Shown here piece by piece: positions 41,412-48,881 of a stretch of 64,000 nucleotides of DNA (positions within the stretch are counted from its first letter, which is position 1; each line of letters starts with the position of its first letter). Origin of the DNA: Coprothermobacter proteolyticus DSM 5265 (GTDB taxonomy: Bacteria; Coprothermobacterota; Coprothermobacteria; Coprothermobacterales; Coprothermobacteraceae); the NCBI RefSeq assembly GCF_000020945.1, contig NC_011295.1, positions 248,001 through 312,000 on the forward strand, read 5' to 3'. A program made the position numbers and the translations under genes. The notes beneath the pieces were generated by a model, which was not told the DNA's origin, made no database searches, and saw nothing but the letters and a program-made list of their open reading frames with translations.

Positions 41412-42473
41412 ATGCGAATTACGACAGCATATCAGTATGAACGTAGTGTCCAAACGCTTCAAACCGTTCTTGGCAAACTCACGCAACTACAAGATCAATT
41501 GTCCACATTAAAGCAAATTCAAAAGCCTTCAGATGCTCCCTTGGACAGCGCGCTGGTAATGAACTGGAAAGCCTACAATGCACAGGTTGAAAGGTGGCAG
41601 AACAACATAAAGGAAGTTGAAAACCGTTATTCTTATACAGAACAAAACCTGACGCACATAAAAGATCTCATGCTTAATGTACGTGATTTAGTAATAAGGG
41701 GCGGCGGTAGCGACGCTTTAGGCCCTGAAGAAAAGATGGCTGTAAGCCGGCAACTAATCCAGCAGGCTGATGAGATGCTTAGCAGCTTAAATGCAAAGTA
41801 CGCTGGCAGGTTTGTTTTGGCAAACGCACAGGTAACGAAACCTGAAGATCCTGCATGGAAGCCTTTCAAAGTACTAATACAGGATTCAGGTGGAAACTTC
41901 ACTTTTGTAGACACCATTACACAGGCCGAGGATATGGTTCAGAAGGATCCAGGTAGTAAGTGGATGGTGGTGTTTGAGCCGAAAACGTTTGATGAGCTGA
42001 ACGATCCTTCACGTAGAGCTGTTTCAGTGGAAATAGGTAATAACAGTACCATTCCGCAAGTTTTAGCAGTTGAGGATTACTTTAAGTTCTCAGGTACTGT
42101 GGATGTAAACGGAGCATCTTATCATCGGATGGATATGTTTGATAAGCTTTTTACCTTTTCTGAAACCTTAAGAAATGGCGGAAGTTTGGCTTCTCCTGAT
42201 AATACTGGAAAGACAGCTCTGGATTACACCGACGAAATCCTGGATGGACTCACAGATTCCATTGCCAGCATCGGAGCTCGAGTGCAGCGGCTGGGCTCTC
42301 TGGACGATTTTTACAAAAATGTTAGTACGAATGTAGAAGCGTTGAGGAGCTCGTATGAAGATGCAGATTTGGCTAGGACATATGTTGAATACACTAAATT
42401 TCATACCAGTTATCAATCTTTACTTAAGGTCATAGCATCTATTACGCCTATGTGCTTGGTTGATTACCTCTAA
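41412..42473 (+). CDS. flgL: Hook-filament junction protein FlgL (HAP3)
   Basis: A 353-residue flagellin-like protein. N-terminal MRITTAYQYERSVQTLQ, KPSDAPLDSALVMNWK and the coiled region match FlgL. The end AYVEYTKFHTSYQSLLKVIASI replaces the more usual ETQYQAALQAAARI. It caps the junction next to FlgK. Starts 10 bp after flgK. Length is normal. The C-terminal few residues (PMCLVDYL) are unusual, with a cysteine in a normally Cys-free exported protein. Confidence 0.92.
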   Translation: MRITTAYQYERSVQTLQTVLGKLTQLQDQLSTLKQIQKPSDAPLDSALVMNWKAYNAQVERWQNNIKEVENRYSYTEQNLTHIKDLMLNVRDLVIRGGGSDALGPEEKMAVSRQLIQQADEMLSSLNAKYAGRFVLANAQVTKPEDPAWKPFKVLIQDSGGNFTFVDTITQAEDMVQKDPGSKWMVVFEPKTFDELNDPSRRAVSVEIGNNSTIPQVLAVEDYFKFSGTVDVNGASYHRMDMFDKLFTFSETLRNGGSLASPDNTGKTALDYTDEILDGLTDSIASIGARVQRLGSLDDFYKNVSTNVEALRSSYEDADLARTYVEYTKFHTSYQSLLKVIASITPMCLVDYL

Positions 42474-42490
42474 GGTAAACTGTATCTATA

Positions 42491-42715
42491 ATGTACATAC
42501 TCAGGCGCAAGAGCGGTGAGGGAATTCGAATTTCGAAGGATATAACGGTCTATGTGCTTGGTATTAGTGGCAACGAGGTAAAGCTTGGTATTGATGCTCC
42601 AAAAGACATACCAATTATTCGCTTGGAGATTCTGGAGACCACAGCCAATGCCTCTGCGGTTTTTTCTGAAGAAAAGCTCAGGGAGATTTTGAAAAGTGAA
42701 GATCAGGGAACTTAG
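42491..42715 (+). CDS. csrA: Carbon storage regulator CsrA
   Basis: A 74-residue RNA-binding dimer. MYILRRKSGEGIRI matches the ML(I/V)L(T/S)RKxGE start, and the RNA-contacting Arg44 is in PIIRLEIL. CsrA blocks translation of flagellin mRNA in Bacillus by binding GGA sites in the leader. Here it follows flgL directly, but its antagonist gene fliW, usually adjacent, is not seen. The C-terminal tail is longer than in enteric CsrA (61). It overlaps the next gene by 20 bp. Confidence 0.94.
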   Translation: MYILRRKSGEGIRISKDITVYVLGISGNEVKLGIDAPKDIPIIRLEILETTANASAVFSEEKLREILKSEDQGT

Positions 42716-44600
42716 GGATTTCGGTTTTTTTGCTATAAAGGAAGCTTTGCTTATCCTCCCCATCGTATTATCTGTGGCAGTGCCTAAAACGTTTTTGGGT
42801 ACCTGGGGTCTTTTATACGCTTTCACGGCACCATCAGCGGTGGTCTTGGCATTTTCGAGGCGCACATGGAGCTCCTTTACTTATCCTAAAGCTCACTTCT
42901 TGAGTGCTATGGCTGTTTTGGGTGGTATCATATTGTTTCGGTCACAGACCAGCTTCTTTGCCTCCTGGGCCGTGCTTCTGTACGCTATTTTGCTGGCTGT
43001 CCATCCTTTCTTTAAAGGCATGGTGACGGCTGTAGGAAATTCAGAAAGATCTACAGGAGCTTGGATAAGATTATCTGCTTTGTTCGTGGGCTTAGTCATT
43101 TGGAATCTAACCCGATTCTCTCCTTACGAGGTAAAGTTGTGGATTCTTACTGTTCCTCCCTTGGTTTTGTCTTTAAGTATCATATTTGCAGGAAGAAACT
43201 GGATTTTCCTTTCAGGGAAGGCGAGTTTTGGAAGAGAGTTTGGAAGCATGGGCAATCCTATGCCAGCAAGCAGTTTACTTGTCATGGCATTGCCAGTTGT
43301 GTCTGAGCTAACGTTTTTGGGGGTCAGTACGGGGCGGTATTGGTACTTACTCGTTCTTCCACTATACGCCTACGGTTTTTTTGCCTCTGCTGGTAGGGGC
43401 GCTGTGTTTGGAGTTCTTCTGAGTGTACCCTTTATCGCATATTTGGGCTTTCAGTACAGTCCTTGGTGGTTACTCATTGGCATACTTTTCTTTGTGGTAG
43501 CCGCACTTGCTGCACGGAAATACTTAAAAGAACTATGGCAAAGGGTTGTCTGGACATTTAAAAGGGGGCTTACGAAGGAGCCAAGATTTTTCTTATGGCG
43601 TGATACTCTCTATTTCTGTGTAAAGGAGCCCTTAGGTAGTGGTTACGATAACTTTAGAAGGTCATTTATGCCTTATAGGTCTAAGGAATCATATCTAGCC
43701 GAGCCCACCGTTCATTATGACAAAGTACATAACGTTTTTTTGGAGGAGTGGGCAGAAGGTACCGTTGTTGCGTTTGTGTTATTGATTGTTATTCTAGTGG
43801 AACTGTTCTTGAAGGGAACTTTGACTTTGAAAGGAGCCATTTTTGCGGTCATAGGAGATGGCTTTTTTGGTATTTACAACCCCGCAAACTGGCTTTACTT
43901 ATGGATGTTAGGGTCGTTAGCTCCTCTTAGCAGTGTTTTTAGTGTGTACTGGCTCTACCCTTGCTGGGCATTAGTGGTTTTTGCATTTGTGCTGACGTCT
44001 TTAAACCATATGCCGCAGGTTACCGCTGGAAATGCACACAGCTCACGCCTCGCTGGACAGCGAGACATAGCAGCACAGCTTTTCAATGCTGCTTATACCG
44101 TTTTCCCTTGGTGCGTGGACTACCTGTCCGAGTGGGCTCTTCTTCAAATGGCACTACTCAATGAAGCAAAACTTAATGATGATATGGCTGTTGGCTACCA
44201 CAATACCTTCAAGGGACTACAACCCTACCTAGATCGATTCGCTTCAAACATCGACGACATCTATAGCTCTTGGCTCATGTTCTGTGGTAAGTACGCTTCA
44301 CTGAGAAAAGAAGGAGAAGCGATCTACGGGCGTCTGCAGCAGGTGAATCCTTACAGCTTTCGTGTCCGAAAAGCTTGCGCACATTACTTGGGAAATGTTG
44401 GAGATTGGGACTTAGCTATGTCTTTTCTAGAGGAAAACATAAACGAATACCCCTTTGATGCTGACTCCTATTACATGCTGGTATTGGCCTGTTATGAACA
44501 ACATTTGTGGAGCACTGGAAGAAAGTATCTCCAGCTTTGGCGTGATAGGTTCCCAAACGATAGCCGCCTAACTGAGTTGGAAAGAGCTCTGGGTATTTAA
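42696..44600 (+). CDS. O-antigen ligase-like (Wzy_C) membrane protein with C-terminal TPR domain
   Basis: A 634-residue protein. The first about 440 residues form some twelve membrane helices with Wzy/WaaL-type motifs: SAGRGAVFGV (231-240), GSGYDNF (314-320) and KVHNVFLEEWAEGT (343-356), which carry the Arg and His thought to act on lipid-linked sugars. The last about 190 residues are soluble and TPR-like (WDLAMSFLEENINEYPFDADSYYML). Family members polymerise or ligate polysaccharides, or attach glycans to proteins (PglL/PilO type). It starts at GTG 42696 inside csrA and ends at the fliS promoter. Location suggests flagellin or surface glycan attachment, but this is inference. Confidence 0.78.
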   Translation: MKIRELRDFGFFAIKEALLILPIVLSVAVPKTFLGTWGLLYAFTAPSAVVLAFSRRTWSSFTYPKAHFLSAMAVLGGIILFRSQTSFFASWAVLLYAILLAVHPFFKGMVTAVGNSERSTGAWIRLSALFVGLVIWNLTRFSPYEVKLWILTVPPLVLSLSIIFAGRNWIFLSGKASFGREFGSMGNPMPASSLLVMALPVVSELTFLGVSTGRYWYLLVLPLYAYGFFASAGRGAVFGVLLSVPFIAYLGFQYSPWWLLIGILFFVVAALAARKYLKELWQRVVWTFKRGLTKEPRFFLWRDTLYFCVKEPLGSGYDNFRRSFMPYRSKESYLAEPTVHYDKVHNVFLEEWAEGTVVAFVLLIVILVELFLKGTLTLKGAIFAVIGDGFFGIYNPANWLYLWMLGSLAPLSSVFSVYWLYPCWALVVFAFVLTSLNHMPQVTAGNAHSSRLAGQRDIAAQLFNAAYTVFPWCVDYLSEWALLQMALLNEAKLNDDMAVGYHNTFKGLQPYLDRFASNIDDIYSSWLMFCGKYASLRKEGEAIYGRLQQVNPYSFRVRKACAHYLGNVGDWDLAMSFLEENINEYPFDADSYYMLVLACYEQHLWSTGRKYLQLWRDRFPNDSRLTELERALGI

Positions 44601-44623
44601 TAATCCATCCAATTTTCCGAACA
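44597..44623 (+). promoter_or_regulatory. Candidate sigma-28 promoter of fliS
   Basis: TTAA (44597-44600), 15 bp, then TCCGAACA (44616-44623): one mismatch in each half against the flgM and flagellin promoters here. It overlaps the stop codon of the ligase-like gene and lies 28 bp before the fliS ATG. Confidence 0.55.
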
Positions 44624-44651
44624 ATGTAATAGCAGGAGGTGTAAAACAAAA

Positions 44652-44975
44652 ATGGCAAATGCTTATGGAAAGGCTCGTCAACGCTTTGTTGAACAGGAAA
44701 TAATGAATGCTCCAGTGCAGAAGCTCGTGCTCATGGTTTACGATCTCATCATAACATCGCTGCAGAAGGGTGACATATTTAAAGCCAGATCAGCTATCAA
44801 AGAACTCATAGATGGCCTGGATTTCGAAAATGGCGGTGAGGTGGCAAAGAACTTAATGAGCCTTTATGAATATGCTTACCGACTCATAGGAGAAAATCAG
44901 ATAGAGGAAGCCTCAAAGGTATTTGAAGAACTTAGAGAGGCCTGGGTTCAGGCTTTCTTCCCCAACGGTTATTAG
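44652..44975 (+). CDS. fliS: Flagellin export chaperone FliS
   Basis: A 107-residue helical protein. ANAYGKARQRFVEQEIMNA and PVQKLVLMVYDLIITSL are the FliS landmarks (usual form ..YQ...V.TAsP..LI.MLYDG). FliS binds the flagellin C-terminus and prevents premature polymerisation. AGCAGGAGGTG precedes the ATG. The gene lies directly before flagellin, separated by a sigma-28 promoter; it normally follows fliD, so the order differs from Bacillus. Confidence 0.92.
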   Translation: MANAYGKARQRFVEQEIMNAPVQKLVLMVYDLIITSLQKGDIFKARSAIKELIDGLDFENGGEVAKNLMSLYEYAYRLIGENQIEEASKVFEELREAWVQAFFPNGY

Positions 44976-44977
44976 AT

Positions 44978-45004
44978 TAAATTCTAGAGGCACAATACCG
45001 AATA
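44978..45004 (+). promoter_or_regulatory. Sigma-28 promoter of flagellin
   Basis: TAAA (44978-44981), a 15-bp spacer, then ACCGAATA (44997-45004). It agrees with the sigma-28 consensus and with the flgM promoter. The start site should be near 45011, giving a leader of about 55 nt. Confidence 0.85.
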
Positions 45005-45013
45005 CATGATTGG

Positions 45014-45032
45014 AATGGGCATGAAGCCCATT
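45014..45032 (+). promoter_or_regulatory. Hairpin in the flagellin mRNA leader
   Basis: AATGGGC (45014-45020) and GCCCATT (45026-45032) pair perfectly around five bases, right at the predicted 5' end of the flagellin mRNA. It may protect the transcript. A GGA at 45012-45014 at its base and the AAGGAGG ribosome-binding site are potential CsrA contacts. Confidence 0.6.
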
Positions 45033-45065
45033 ACCTAAAAACTCCATGAAGGAGGTAAAGAAACT

Positions 45066-46121
45066 ATGGCACAAGCAGATTTAAGTAGGATTAACTCGAA
45101 CATCGGTGCTTTGAATGCGCTGAACTCCCTAAGGATTATCCAGAATGACATGGCACTCAGGCAGCTACGCCTTGCTACTGGCAACCGCATTACTCAAGCA
45201 GCAGACGACCCTGCTGGTTTTCGTATTGCTGTTAAGTTGAATGCTCGCTCAAGAGGTCTTTCTCAGGCAGTGGACAACATTGGCGACGCGAGGAACATGC
45301 TTTCCACTGCAGAAACAGGTTTGACCAAGATTAAAGACCTACTGCTCACCATCCGTGACAAGTTGGTTTCTGGTGCTAACGACACACTGGGTTCGGAAGA
45401 GCGTTTAGCTATTGCCCAGCAAGTGCGTGAGTACATGCATGAAATCACGCGTTTGGCTCACGAAACTAGGTGGAACGACATTGGCTTGCTAGACGATTCT
45501 TCTCCAGCTGCTTCTACAACTACAGCATCTACCACATTCTACTTCCAGACGGGTTCTGATGCAAATGAAACCACTATTTGGTCAAGAGGCTTCAAGATTG
45601 TCACGACCCCATTTACCGAAAATGATTGGAACGTCAATTGGACTACTGCTGCTGCTACTTTGGAAGTGAAGTTGACCACAGCAGCGAACACAGCTTCAGT
45701 GCAAACTTACAAAGTTTATGACAGTGCTAGTGGCTCGGTAAGTGCTTCTGCGAGTTTCTCTGTAGCAGATGTTTACGCTGCTTTCGGTGTGGCGCAGCAG
45801 GCTGGCATTGGCTCCGCAAGCGACAGCACCAACGTTAGCGCTTCTGTTAACGCTCTAATTAAGAATGTGGATGCGGCCATAAGAGGGGTCTCTGACTGGA
45901 TTGCAGGCATCGGTGCTTTGAGTGCAAGGTTGGACACCAAGGCTCAATCTGTATCAGCCATGCAGGTAAACGTTGAAGCGTCCTACAACAGAATATTCAA
46001 CGCTGACATGGCCTACGAGCAACTGCAGCTCACCAAGGCTCAGATTTTGCAGCAAACAGCAGTAGCTATGCTTTCTCAAGCTAACCTTGCTCCTCAGCAA
46101 ATCTTGACACTCTTTAGGTAA
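45066..46121 (+). CDS. hag: Flagellin
   Basis: The 351-residue filament subunit. The N-terminal D0/D1 helices are INSNIGALNALNSL (10-23), RLATGNRITQAADDPAGFRIA (35-55) and the coiled region to about 142. The C-terminal part has NRIFNADMAYEQLQLTKAQIL and MLSQANLAPQQILTLF. The surface-exposed middle (about 145-262) is short and rich in Ser and Thr (SSPAASTTTASTTF), a possible O-glycosylation target. AAGGAGGTAAAG precedes the ATG. Transcribed from its own sigma-28 promoter and followed by a strong hairpin. Confidence 0.96.
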   Translation: MAQADLSRINSNIGALNALNSLRIIQNDMALRQLRLATGNRITQAADDPAGFRIAVKLNARSRGLSQAVDNIGDARNMLSTAETGLTKIKDLLLTIRDKLVSGANDTLGSEERLAIAQQVREYMHEITRLAHETRWNDIGLLDDSSPAASTTTASTTFYFQTGSDANETTIWSRGFKIVTTPFTENDWNVNWTTAAATLEVKLTTAANTASVQTYKVYDSASGSVSASASFSVADVYAAFGVAQQAGIGSASDSTNVSASVNALIKNVDAAIRGVSDWIAGIGALSARLDTKAQSVSAMQVNVEASYNRIFNADMAYEQLQLTKAQILQQTAVAMLSQANLAPQQILTLFR

Positions 46122-46152
46122 TCAGCTAAGCAGTATTTAAGCAAAAACACAT

Positions 46153-46184
46153 TCTGTGGGAGAGCCATTGTGCTCTCCCACAGA
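46153..46184 (+). terminator. Perfect 13-bp hairpin after flagellin
   Basis: TCTGTGGGAGAGC (46153-46165) and GCTCTCCCACAGA (46172-46184) around six bases. No T tract follows on the plus strand, so it may partly terminate or protect the abundant flagellin mRNA while letting some transcription reach flaG-fliD. Confidence 0.6.
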
Positions 46185-46204
46185 ACTAAATGGGGGAGGT
46201 AAGC

Positions 46205-46603
46205 ATGGCTCAAGATCCTGAGGAAGTAGCAAGAATTTCTGGTGTGCGTAATATTGGAGTGCAGGGTAACCAGATGCAGTCTTTTTTAGCCAGCGATCAA
46301 CTAAAAAACGTTACTGAAATCCCTGTTGATATAAACAGGAGACAGGTAGAACCTACTAAAGAAGAAGATATTGAGTCTACAGTGAATAAAGTGAAGCGTG
46401 TGGTGGAGATCATAAACCCCAATATTGAGGTAAGAATGGAGCATCATCCTGCAATTAGAGATGTCATACTGGGTACCAGACTTGTTTTCTATGACAAGGA
46501 AAAGGATAAAGTAATAAAAGAGGTTCCTACTGAGAAAGCTCTAGAACTTTACGCTGAAGTCTTAAAGAAACTAAATTCATTGTTTGTTGACACCGAAATA
46601 TAG
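46205..46603 (+). CDS. flaG: FlaG family flagellar protein
   Basis: A 132-residue protein starting at ATG 46205 behind GGGGGAGGT. The N-terminal half is low-complexity and charged. The C-terminal half has VEIINPNIEVRMEHH, LGTRLVFYDKEKDKVIKEVPTEKALEL, the FlaG pattern (usual ...VKVVDxxTgEVIRQIPpEExL). FlaG influences filament length in some bacteria. It lies between flagellin and fliD as usual. Confidence 0.85.
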   Translation: MAQDPEEVARISGVRNIGVQGNQMQSFLASDQLKNVTEIPVDINRRQVEPTKEEDIESTVNKVKRVVEIINPNIEVRMEHHPAIRDVILGTRLVFYDKEKDKVIKEVPTEKALELYAEVLKKLNSLFVDTEI

Positions 46604-46621
46604 TCATGAAGGTGAATAAGG

Positions 46622-48004
46622 TTGGTTAACTTCGATCCCACACAAGTACAGACAAACATACAAAAGTATGTAGACACGCTTTTGGTTTATGATAAGAAGA
46701 AAATAACAGAGCTAGAGAACCGTCAAAGTGCTCTGCAGCAGAAATCTTCTGCTGTCTCCCAAGTTATCTCTTTGCTGTCTTCGTTTTCCTCATCATTAAG
46801 CGTAAACTTTGATTCCTTAGCGGTGCGCTCTACTAACGAAAGTGTTGCCCAGGCTACAGCTTCTGGAAAAATAAGTGGTAGTGTCTCAATAAATGTAGAC
46901 AGATTAGCCAGTTATCAAGTTTTAGATTGGACCAAACTTTCTGGGAGTGATTCTTCAAGTGCTTTCCACTTTGATAGTTCTAGCCAGGTTTCTGCTAACA
47001 GTTTTTGGAGTTCATTGGTAGGTTCAAAGTTTAATATTACCTTCGAGCTGGGAGATGGTAGCTCTGAATCTATTGAAGTTGACCTAACACGCTTTAGCCA
47101 AGATTCGGTTCTTTCTCAGGTTTTAGATGATTTTGCTTTCCAAGTCAATGCTCACTCTAGTAAGGTGCGCCTGTACAAGCAGAAGTTGAATGATGGCACC
47201 TTTATTCTGCAAAGCAGTGCTCTGGGTAGCGGTAAGAACAATGCGATAAAATCTGTAGCTTTCGGGAGCATGATTTTTTCTAATGAAGAAGATCTCAGTG
47301 CTTTGGATGCTTCTTTTACTGTGAATGGTTACTCTTACACTCGCAGTTCGAATACGTTTTCAGACATCATTCCCAATTTGACAGTAACATTGAAGGGCAT
47401 TGGTTCTACCATGGTTACAGTATCTAGCGATACTTCCACGATTCTACAAGGCATGTCAAACTTTGTGCAGTCCTTTAAAGCATTTAGTGACAAACTTCGA
47501 GGTCTCATAAACGTTGACCCTTCTAACCAAGGCGCTCTAGCCTCGGATGCTTCTACATTAAGGCAAGTGCTGGATGGTATACGTACAAGACTAATGAGTG
47601 CAAGAGCTGTCAACGTAGACGGTGTTGAATATGGTTTCAATCCCAGTCTTATTGGCATCTCTTTTGACGAATATGGAACTATATCTTTAGACACTAGTAA
47701 GTTGAATAATTACCTTTCCTCAAATGTGAAAGGGCAAGACATTCTCCGCAATTGGTGGGCAGATGTGTCTTCTGATATCCGAAAGTACATCGACAAGGCA
47801 CTTGGCAGTAATGGTACTATTGGCAGGTTGCAGTCAAACTACAATAGCAGTATCAAAGGAATCTCTGATCAGATTAAGCAGCTAAACGCTCAGATGGAAG
47901 AAAAGAGAGCCACGTTAGTAAGTCAGATGGGGGTGATATTTAACAGTCTCTATCAGTACCAGAGTATGTTCGCACAAATGAACTCCTATTTTTCTGTTTC
48001 CTAG
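46622..48004 (+). CDS. fliD: Filament cap protein FliD (HAP2)
   Basis: A 460-residue exported protein. The N-terminal coil (KYVDTLLVYDKKKITELENRQSALQQKSSAVSQ, given here as a landmark around residues 14-48) and the C-terminal coil with LQSNYNSSIKGISDQIKQLNAQMEEKR are the conserved ends; the centre is Ser-rich. FliD caps the filament and helps flagellin fold. Start TTG 46622 follows AAGGTG. Length is typical. Confidence 0.9.
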   Translation: MVNFDPTQVQTNIQKYVDTLLVYDKKKITELENRQSALQQKSSAVSQVISLLSSFSSSLSVNFDSLAVRSTNESVAQATASGKISGSVSINVDRLASYQVLDWTKLSGSDSSSAFHFDSSSQVSANSFWSSLVGSKFNITFELGDGSSESIEVDLTRFSQDSVLSQVLDDFAFQVNAHSSKVRLYKQKLNDGTFILQSSALGSGKNNAIKSVAFGSMIFSNEEDLSALDASFTVNGYSYTRSSNTFSDIIPNLTVTLKGIGSTMVTVSSDTSTILQGMSNFVQSFKAFSDKLRGLINVDPSNQGALASDASTLRQVLDGIRTRLMSARAVNVDGVEYGFNPSLIGISFDEYGTISLDTSKLNNYLSSNVKGQDILRNWWADVSSDIRKYIDKALGSNGTIGRLQSNYNSSIKGISDQIKQLNAQMEEKRATLVSQMGVIFNSLYQYQSMFAQMNSYFSVS

Positions 48005-48038
48005 AACGCCGGTCTTATTAACGTTTTTCTTTTTCTGA

Positions 48039-48081
48039 ACACCTGGCTGAGTCGGTGAGCAGGACAGGTGTATGTTATAAT
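48039..48081 (+). promoter_or_regulatory. Promoter of the fliT-like gene with adjacent inverted repeat
   Basis: ACACCTG (48039-48045) and CAGGTGT (48065-48071) form an inverted repeat ending just before TGTTATAAT, a perfect extended -10 with TATAAT at 48076-48081. The ATG follows 7 nt after the box and no ribosome-binding site is present, predicting a leaderless mRNA. The repeat spans the -35 region and could bind a regulator. Confidence 0.5.
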
Positions 48082-48088
48082 TTTTCAC

Positions 48089-48412
48089 ATGGAAGGTGTG
48101 GATGCACTTCTAAAGCGTTACTCTGAATTATTGGACGATGTTATCGATGCCATTTCTCATTCTGACTTAGATAAAGTTTCAAAGTATGTTTTGGTTCTGC
48201 AAGATGTTATTACTTTGATAGCTCAGGAGCTAGAGGAACATCCCGAAGAGAAGCATAAACATGCAGATACCGTAAAAGTTATCCACGAAAAACAACAGAA
48301 GATCATCTCTCTTCTAGAACTGCAGGCTCAAGACTTATTACGAGAAGTGGAAGAAACCACAAATACGTATCAAGCAAGAAAGACCTATGAGCAAAACAAA
48401 GGCATTCGTTAG
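48089..48412 (+). CDS. FliT-like helical protein of the flagellar operon
   Basis: A 107-residue, almost fully helical, charged protein located after fliD where fliT is usually found. Pattern LLKRYSELLDDVIDAISHSDLDKV at the start and a long C-terminal helix fit a FliT-type chaperone of FliD, but identity is not compelling. I choose ATG 48089, 7 nt after TATAAT. It overlaps the lipoprotein gene by 26 bp. Confidence 0.6.
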   Translation: MEGVDALLKRYSELLDDVIDAISHSDLDKVSKYVLVLQDVITLIAQELEEHPEEKHKHADTVKVIHEKQQKIISLLELQAQDLLREVEETTNTYQARKTYEQNKGIR

Positions 48413-48881
48413 CCTTCTTTTGATTCTTTGTTCGGTTGGTTTAACTGGCTGTAAGCCAAAACCCTTTTCTGAAACGGATATCAGCCAATCCAAGGTTGTT
48501 TTGCAGGATGTATTGAATGCTTTTGCTAAGAACGATGTAAATGCATTGCAGGGTAATTTTGTCCCCACCGCTACGGAACTGATTAGCACTGTTGTAGAAG
48601 TTAAGAATGTGTGATTCGACACCTTAAAGTCGATTGGCGTCGAGTCAGCTTCGGTTTCTGGTTATCGGGTTGATCAATTTGATGTAGTAAAAAACGAACC
48701 TGATCGCTTAACTGCTTCAGTTCTGTACACGGGGACATACACCTTCACAGCAACGAAATCAAGCAAAACCTATGTGTGTTCACACCAAGTGGAGGTCGTT
48801 TTTGTTAAATACGAGGGGAAGGTTCTTGTAGGTAACCTGCAGCAGCAGGGGGCGCCGCCTTCTTGCAAGGAGGTGAAGTGA
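48387..48881 (+). CDS. Lipoprotein gene interrupted by one in-frame TGA (48612-48614)
   Basis: ATG 48387 opens a lipoprotein: a basic start, a hydrophobic signal (AFVSLLLILCSVGL) and lipobox LTGC with Cys22. The first 75 codons end at TGA 48612. The same frame then continues without further stops for 89 codons (..FDTLKSIGVESASVSGYRV..VLYTGTYTFTA..VEVVFVKYEGKVLV..) and finishes at TGA 48879-48881, which overlaps the flgB ATG. The second half looks coding (regular beta-strand pattern, no compression). So the full frame is 164 residues plus one TGA: a nonsense mutation, sequence error, or recoding. The mature part faintly recalls NTF2-like lipoproteins; role unknown. Confidence 0.7.
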
